A stretch of 44,804 bases of DNA from Ignavibacteria bacterium (GTDB taxonomy: Bacteria > Bacteroidota > Ignavibacteria > Tepidaquicellales > OLB5): the NCBI GenBank assembly GCA_025451455.1, contig JANWKI010000080.1, positions 1-44,804 of the forward strand, read 5' to 3'. Of this stretch, positions 40,904 to 44,804 are shown in pieces (the first letter of the stretch is position 1; each line of letters starts with the position of its first letter). Position numbers and translations under genes: made by a program. The notes beneath the pieces are model-generated. The model was not told the origin of the DNA and ran no database searches. It saw only the letters and a program-made list of their open reading frames with translations.

Positions 40904-43180
40904 GTGAAACAAAGAGTTAAAATCGTAATAAGAGGCGCCGTACAGGGCGTCGGATTCAGGCCTTCTGTCTACCGCCTTGCCGGTGAGCTTGATATCAAAG
41001 GCTGGATCATTAATTCTTCGCAAGGTGTTTTCATAGAGGCAGAAGCTAACGAGGAAGTACTGGATTCATTTCTTAAGAGGCTGGATACTGATAAGCCCAA
41101 AAATTCCTTTATACAAAGCTTCGAACATTCCGTTTTGGATTATTACGGCTACACTGATTTTGAAATAAGGGAAAGCTCCGAAAACGGAAGCAAGACCGCC
41201 CTTGTATTGCCTGATATATCAACATGCCCTGATTGCCTTGGTGAAATCTTAGATCCGGCCAACAGAAGATATTTATACCCGTTTACTAACTGCACAAACT
41301 GCGGCCCCAGGTTTTCTATTATAAAAGACCTGCCTTACGACAGGGCAAACACAACCATGGGTGAGTTTGAAATGTGCCCGGAGTGCCTCGCAGAATACAA
41401 AAACCCGGCTGACCGCCGTTTTCATGCTGAACCTACTGCATGCCCGAAATGCGGGCCTGAACTGTTCCTGCTTGAGAGCACAGGAAAGCCGATAGCTGAC
41501 AGGCTTGACGCGATGTATCAATCGGTAATTTACATAAATGAAGGCAAGATAATTGGGCTCAAAGGCATTGGCGGATTTCAGCTTATCTGTGATGCGCGCA
41601 GCGATCTGGCGGTTTCTGAGCTCCGCAAAAGAAAAAGAAGAAGCGAAAAGCCTTTTGCACTCATGTTCCCCAATATGGAAACGATAAAACAGGAGTGCGA
41701 GGTTTCCCCTGCCGAAGAAAGACTCCTCCTTTCGGTAGAGGCACCGATAGTACTTCTCAAAAGGAAAAAGAATATTAAGTCAATTGTTTCCGGTGAAACG
41801 GCCTCGGGTAATCCCTATTACGGCATAATGCTCCCATATTCACCATTGCATCATTTGCTTATGAGAGAATTAAATATTCCGATAATTGCAACAAGCGGGA
41901 ATATTTCCGAAGAACCAATTTGCACTGACGAGTATGAGGTGATAGAAAAGCTAAAGGGTATAGCTGATTATTACCTTGTTCACAACCGAAAGATACAGCG
42001 CCATGTCGATGATTCAATTGCCCGCATTGCCGCAGGCAGGCAGATGATTCTCCGCCGGGCAAGAGGATACGCGCCGCTTCCGGTTACTGTTAAGGGAATT
42101 AAGAAACCTTACCTTGCCTTCGGCCCGCATTTAAAAAATACAATTGCAGTAAATAAGGGTGATAATGTTTTTATAAGCCAGCATATAGGTGATCTTGAAA
42201 ATATCGAATCAATAAATGCGTTCAAAAAAGTCACACGCGATCTGCAGAGTTTCTATGAAATTAAACCGGAGAAAATAATCTGTGATATGCACCCCGATTA
42301 TATTTCGACCAAATACGCAAAAGAGCTGGATAAAGAAGTAGAACAGGTTCAGCACCATTACGCGCATATACTTTCATGCATGGCTGAAAATAATCTTGAA
42401 TGCACCGATGATGTTAGGGAAATTCTCGGTGTATCATGGGACGGTACAGGTTACGGAATTGACGGCACTATCTGGGGAAGCGAATTCCTGCAGCCTAAGG
42501 GCAAATATTTCAACAGAGTTGCATTTCTTAAACCGTTTATGCTGCCGGGCGGAGAAAAGGCTATTTGCAATGTGTGGCGCATTGGTTTTGCCCTTCTATA
42601 TGATATATATGGTGAAAAAGTATTTGAGCTTAAGGGAATTGAATTTTTAAACAAAACTCACGAGATTGAACTTATTAAGCAAATGCTGGATAAAAGAATT
42701 AATTCTCCGTTAACAACCAGCATGGGAAGACTTTTTGACGGGATCTCCTCAATTATAGGCATTAAAAACGAAGCAAATTATGAAGCGCAGGCCGCAATGG
42801 AGCTTGAGTTCGCAGCCGATGACTGTGTAACTGATGAACATTACAATTACAGCATTTTGGTAAAACCTGATAACTCCTGCATAATATGCTGGCATGAAAT
42901 TATCCGGGGAATTATTGCAGATATGACAGCGGGTGTTTCAAAACAAATTATTGCCGCTAAATTCCATAATTCACTTGCTGAAATAATAATTGAGATCTCA
43001 AGAAAATTCAAACCAAAGAAAGTAATTCTCTCAGGAGGCTGTTTCCAGAATAAATACCTGCTTGAAAGAGCGGTTAACAGATTAAGAGAGGAAGAATTCA
43101 AAGTTTACTGGCACCAGAGAGTTCCGACAAACGACGGGGGTATTTCTCTCGGTCAGATCAAATATTCAGCCTATTTGTGA
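40904..43180 (+). CDS. hypF: carbamoyltransferase HypF
   Basis: The 758-residue protein has four parts: an acylphosphatase domain (1-90; 'GAVQGVGFRPSVYRLAGELD'), paired zinc fingers ('CPDCLGEILDPANRRY', 'CTNCGPRF', 'CPECLAEYKNPADRRFHAEP', 'CPKCGPELF'; about 105-185), a YrdC-like domain (~200-390; 'KRKRRSEKPFALMF', 'SGNISEEPIC') and a Kae1-like domain (~400-758; 'QHHYAHILSCMAENN', 'SWDGTGYGIDGTIWGSEF', 'SGGCFQNKYLLERA'). It makes the thiocarbamate that becomes the active-site CN ligands. The start is GTG 40904, 4 bp after hypB. Confidence 0.96.
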   Translation: MKQRVKIVIRGAVQGVGFRPSVYRLAGELDIKGWIINSSQGVFIEAEANEEVLDSFLKRLDTDKPKNSFIQSFEHSVLDYYGYTDFEIRESSENGSKTALVLPDISTCPDCLGEILDPANRRYLYPFTNCTNCGPRFSIIKDLPYDRANTTMGEFEMCPECLAEYKNPADRRFHAEPTACPKCGPELFLLESTGKPIADRLDAMYQSVIYINEGKIIGLKGIGGFQLICDARSDLAVSELRKRKRRSEKPFALMFPNMETIKQECEVSPAEERLLLSVEAPIVLLKRKKNIKSIVSGETASGNPYYGIMLPYSPLHHLLMRELNIPIIATSGNISEEPICTDEYEVIEKLKGIADYYLVHNRKIQRHVDDSIARIAAGRQMILRRARGYAPLPVTVKGIKKPYLAFGPHLKNTIAVNKGDNVFISQHIGDLENIESINAFKKVTRDLQSFYEIKPEKIICDMHPDYISTKYAKELDKEVEQVQHHYAHILSCMAENNLECTDDVREILGVSWDGTGYGIDGTIWGSEFLQPKGKYFNRVAFLKPFMLPGGEKAICNVWRIGFALLYDIYGEKVFELKGIEFLNKTHEIELIKQMLDKRINSPLTTSMGRLFDGISSIIGIKNEANYEAQAAMELEFAADDCVTDEHYNYSILVKPDNSCIICWHEIIRGIIADMTAGVSKQIIAAKFHNSLAEIIIEISRKFKPKKVILSGGCFQNKYLLERAVNRLREEEFKVYWHQRVPTNDGGISLGQIKYSAYL

Positions 43181-43234
43181 TTAGCATGGCAAATGCGGGC
43201 TTTTGATTGATAAGAAAAACTAAACAACAATAAT

Positions 43235-43483
43235 ATGTGTCTTGCAGTACCCGGAAAAATTATAAGCATCGATTGCGGTATGGAAGAATTAATGCGCTTT
43301 GGCAAGGTTAACTTTGGCGGAATAGTCAAAGATGTGAACCTTGCTTACGTTCCCGAAGCAAAGATCGGTGATTATGTAATAGTGCATGTTGGTTTTGCCC
43401 TGAACACTGTCGATGAGGCCGAAGCACAAAAGGTTTTTGAATACCTCAGGGAAATGGATAGTCTGGATGAATTGAAGGAATGA
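43235..43483 (+). CDS. hypC: hydrogenase assembly chaperone HypC
   Basis: The 82-residue protein begins with the invariant 'MCLAVPGKIISID', whose Cys2 binds the Fe(CN)2CO intermediate with HypD. 'IGDYVIVHVGFALNTVDEAE' is the family's second block. It lies 54 bp after hypF and 4 bp before hypD. Only one hypC is present, although two hydrogenases need maturing, so it must serve both or a second copy lies elsewhere. Confidence 0.96.
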   Translation: MCLAVPGKIISIDCGMEELMRFGKVNFGGIVKDVNLAYVPEAKIGDYVIVHVGFALNTVDEAEAQKVFEYLREMDSLDELKE

Positions 43484-43487
43484 TTAA

Positions 43488-44573
43488 ATGAAATTCATAG
43501 ATGAATACCGCGACCGGGGAGCCGCCGAAAAATACTCACACATGATCCATGAGATAACTACCAGGAAATGGAATATCATGGAAGTCTGCGGCGGCCAAAC
43601 TCATGCAATAGTAAAATTCGGAATTGACGAGCTTCTGCCTGAAGGTATAAACCTCATTCACGGGCCGGGCTGTCCAGTATGCGTTACCTCGCTTGAGCTT
43701 ATCGATAAATCAATAGAAATTGCCTCAAGGAAAGATGTTATATTCTGCTCATTCGGAGATATGCTCCGCGTACCGGGCTCTAAGAAAGACCTGCTTCAGG
43801 TCAAAGCCGAAGGCGGCGATGTGCGGATGTTATACTCCCCTATTGATTCGCTCAAAATAGCAAAAGATAATCCTGATAAAGAAATAGTTTTCTTTGCAGT
43901 CGGCTTTGAAACAACTGCGCCGGCAAATGCAATGGCTGTTTACCAGGCAAAAGTACAGGGCCTGAAGAATTTTTCAATTCTTGTTTCTCATGTGCTTGTA
44001 CCGCCTGCAATGGAGGCAATACTTTCTTCAAAGAATAATCTGGTCAAAGGATTTCTCGCGGCGGGTCATGTTTGCACTGTGATGGGTTACAATGAATATT
44101 ACCCGCTTGCCGAAAAATACAGAGTCCCGATAGTTGTAACAGGCTTCGAGCCATTGGATATACTGCAGGGAATATACATGTGTGTTAAGCAGCTTGAAGA
44201 AGGAAGGTATGAAGTTGAGAACCAGTATTCCCGTGCGGTAAGCCGTGAGGGAAATCGGGGGGCGCAGGAAATTATCAGTAAAGTATTTAAGATAGGCAGC
44301 AGAAAGTGGCGCGGTATCGGCGAGATACCCGATAGCGGGCTGGTGCTGCAGGATGAATATATTGAATTTGATGCGTCGCTTAAATTCGGGCTTGCGGAAA
44401 TGACTGTTGAAGAACCAAAGGAATGCATCAGCGGGTTGATATTACAAGGATTGAAGAAACCGTTCGAGTGCGGTGCATTCGGCACAAAATGCACACCCGA
44501 AAGGCCGCTTGGCGCAACAATGGTCTCATCTGAAGGCGCCTGCGCGGCATATTACAGGTATCGTAAGAAATAG
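43488..44573 (+). CDS. hypD: hydrogenase maturation protein HypD
   Basis: The 361-residue protein has '[20 protein letters not shown]', '[13 protein letters not shown]' (CPVC), '[17 protein letters not shown]', and the C-terminal [4Fe-4S]/redox block '[20 protein letters not shown]' and '[10 protein letters not shown]'. It is the scaffold for assembly of Fe(CN)2CO together with HypC. The ATG directly follows hypC by 4 bp. The next gene, hypE, starts 65 bp downstream across a repeat. Confidence 0.97.
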   Translation: MKFIDEYRDRGAAEKYSHMIHEITTRKWNIMEVCGGQTHAIVKFGIDELLPEGINLIHGPGCPVCVTSLELIDKSIEIASRKDVIFCSFGDMLRVPGSKKDLLQVKAEGGDVRMLYSPIDSLKIAKDNPDKEIVFFAVGFETTAPANAMAVYQAKVQGLKNFSILVSHVLVPPAMEAILSSKNNLVKGFLAAGHVCTVMGYNEYYPLAEKYRVPIVVTGFEPLDILQGIYMCVKQLEEGRYEVENQYSRAVSREGNRGAQEIISKVFKIGSRKWRGIGEIPDSGLVLQDEYIEFDASLKFGLAEMTVEEPKECISGLILQGLKKPFECGAFGTKCTPERPLGATMVSSEGACAAYYRYRKK

Positions 44574-44582
44574 AGCAGTTTT

Positions 44583-44612
44583 GAGACAGGTCACAGACCT
44601 GTCTCTACAAAA
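44583..44612. repeat. palindromic repeat R2, copy 2, between hypD and hypE
   Basis: GAGACAGGTC-ACA-GACCTGTCTC is a perfect 10-bp stem followed by TACAAAA. The left/right arm pattern and the CTACAAAA tail match the element at 11817-11846. It lies within a co-directional operon, so it may form an mRNA hairpin. Confidence 0.7.
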
Positions 44613-44638
44613 GCAGACCTATAGAAAAATTTTAGATT

Positions 44639-44804
44639 ATGAAAGACTTCTCATTACAGTGTCCGATTCCAATTAACGATTACCCCAAAGTGCTCCTTGC
44701 GCACGGCGGAGGCGGAAAGCTGATGCATCAATTGATCGAAAAAATGTTTTCTTCGGCGTTTAGTAATGAACTGCTTGCCCAGAACCATGATTCTACAATG
44801 CTGA
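44639..44804 (+). CDS. hypE: hydrogenase maturation protein HypE, N-terminal fragment at window edge
   Basis: The frame from ATG 44639 runs off the right edge after 55 codons. It reads '[20 protein letters not shown]', followed by 'AQNHDSTML', which matches the start of HypE, the dehydratase that turns the carbamoyl thiol into thiocyanate. Its C-terminal catalytic Cys lies beyond the window. The preceding hypD and the operon order hypA-B-F-C-D-E support this. Confidence 0.88.
   Translation, partial: MKDFSLQCPIPINDYPKVLLAHGGGGKLMHQLIEKMFSSAFSNELLAQNHDSTML

Overview
The window looks chromosomal and comes from a member of the Bacteroidota/Chlorobiota/Ignavibacteriota radiation, most like an Ignavibacteria-type bacterium. 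Three kinds of evidence point there. The secreted M1 aminopeptidase ends in a type IX secretion sorting domain with the 'LGQNYPNPFNP' signature. At least three promoters have the Bacteroidota layout (TTG, 19-20 bp, TAnnTTTG). Intergenic spaces are littered with short palindromic repeats and a few Bacteroidota-style lineage-specific proteins. The functional content fits an anaerobic or facultative, H2-metabolising cell. Species-level identity is not claimed.

Layout. 1-2.7 kb: end of the tRNA methylthiotransferase mtaB, a SixA-like phosphatase, an M50 membrane protease and ndk. 2.9-6.4 kb: an Lrp/AsnC regulator with two different type I glutamine synthetases, behind a strong Bacteroidota promoter. 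6.5-18 kb: bacterioferritin followed by an accessory stretch of envelope and secreted proteins: a Cys-rich membrane protein, a lectin-like secreted protein, a 982-residue GND-repeat/HEAT protein carrying a repeat inside its reading frame, a DUF4349 lipoprotein, tandem membrane paralogs and a lipoprotein. This stretch also holds an unannotated candidate small RNA, an odd acyl-carrier-like protein and a 12-kb-scale scatter of palindromic repeats.

18-25 kb: a complete SUF iron-sulfur assembly operon, sufBCDSE plus a PaaD/SufT-like gene, followed by a bacilliredoxin and an Rrf2 regulator with three or more cysteines. 25.1-27.1 kb: the T9SS-exported M1 aminopeptidase, divergent from the next unit. 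27.3-44.8 kb: a compact co-directional cluster that starts with queF. It continues with a group 3b-type (sulf)hydrogenase (hydB, a stand-alone cyclic-nucleotide-binding-fold protein, hydG, hydD, hydA and a maturation protease), then a complete heterodisulfide-reductase/hydrogenase set (hdrCBA, mvhD, mvhG, mvhA and a second maturation protease), and then the maturation genes hypA, hypB, hypF, hypC, hypD and the start of hypE.

How it works together. The 3b enzyme would exchange electrons between H2 and NAD(P)(H). The HdrABC-MvhADG set would, by analogy with methanogens, couple H2 oxidation to a bifurcating reduction of ferredoxin plus a disulfide or other acceptor that this window does not identify. 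Both need Hyp maturation and large amounts of Fe-S cluster, which the neighbouring SUF operon supplies. A perfect TGAT-N4-ATCA palindrome of Crp/Fnr type lies in the divergent control region just before queF-hyd. The most noteworthy points are the two-hydrogenase supercluster, the candidate structured RNA at 15.4 kb, and the protein-coding palindromic repeat at 10.8 kb.
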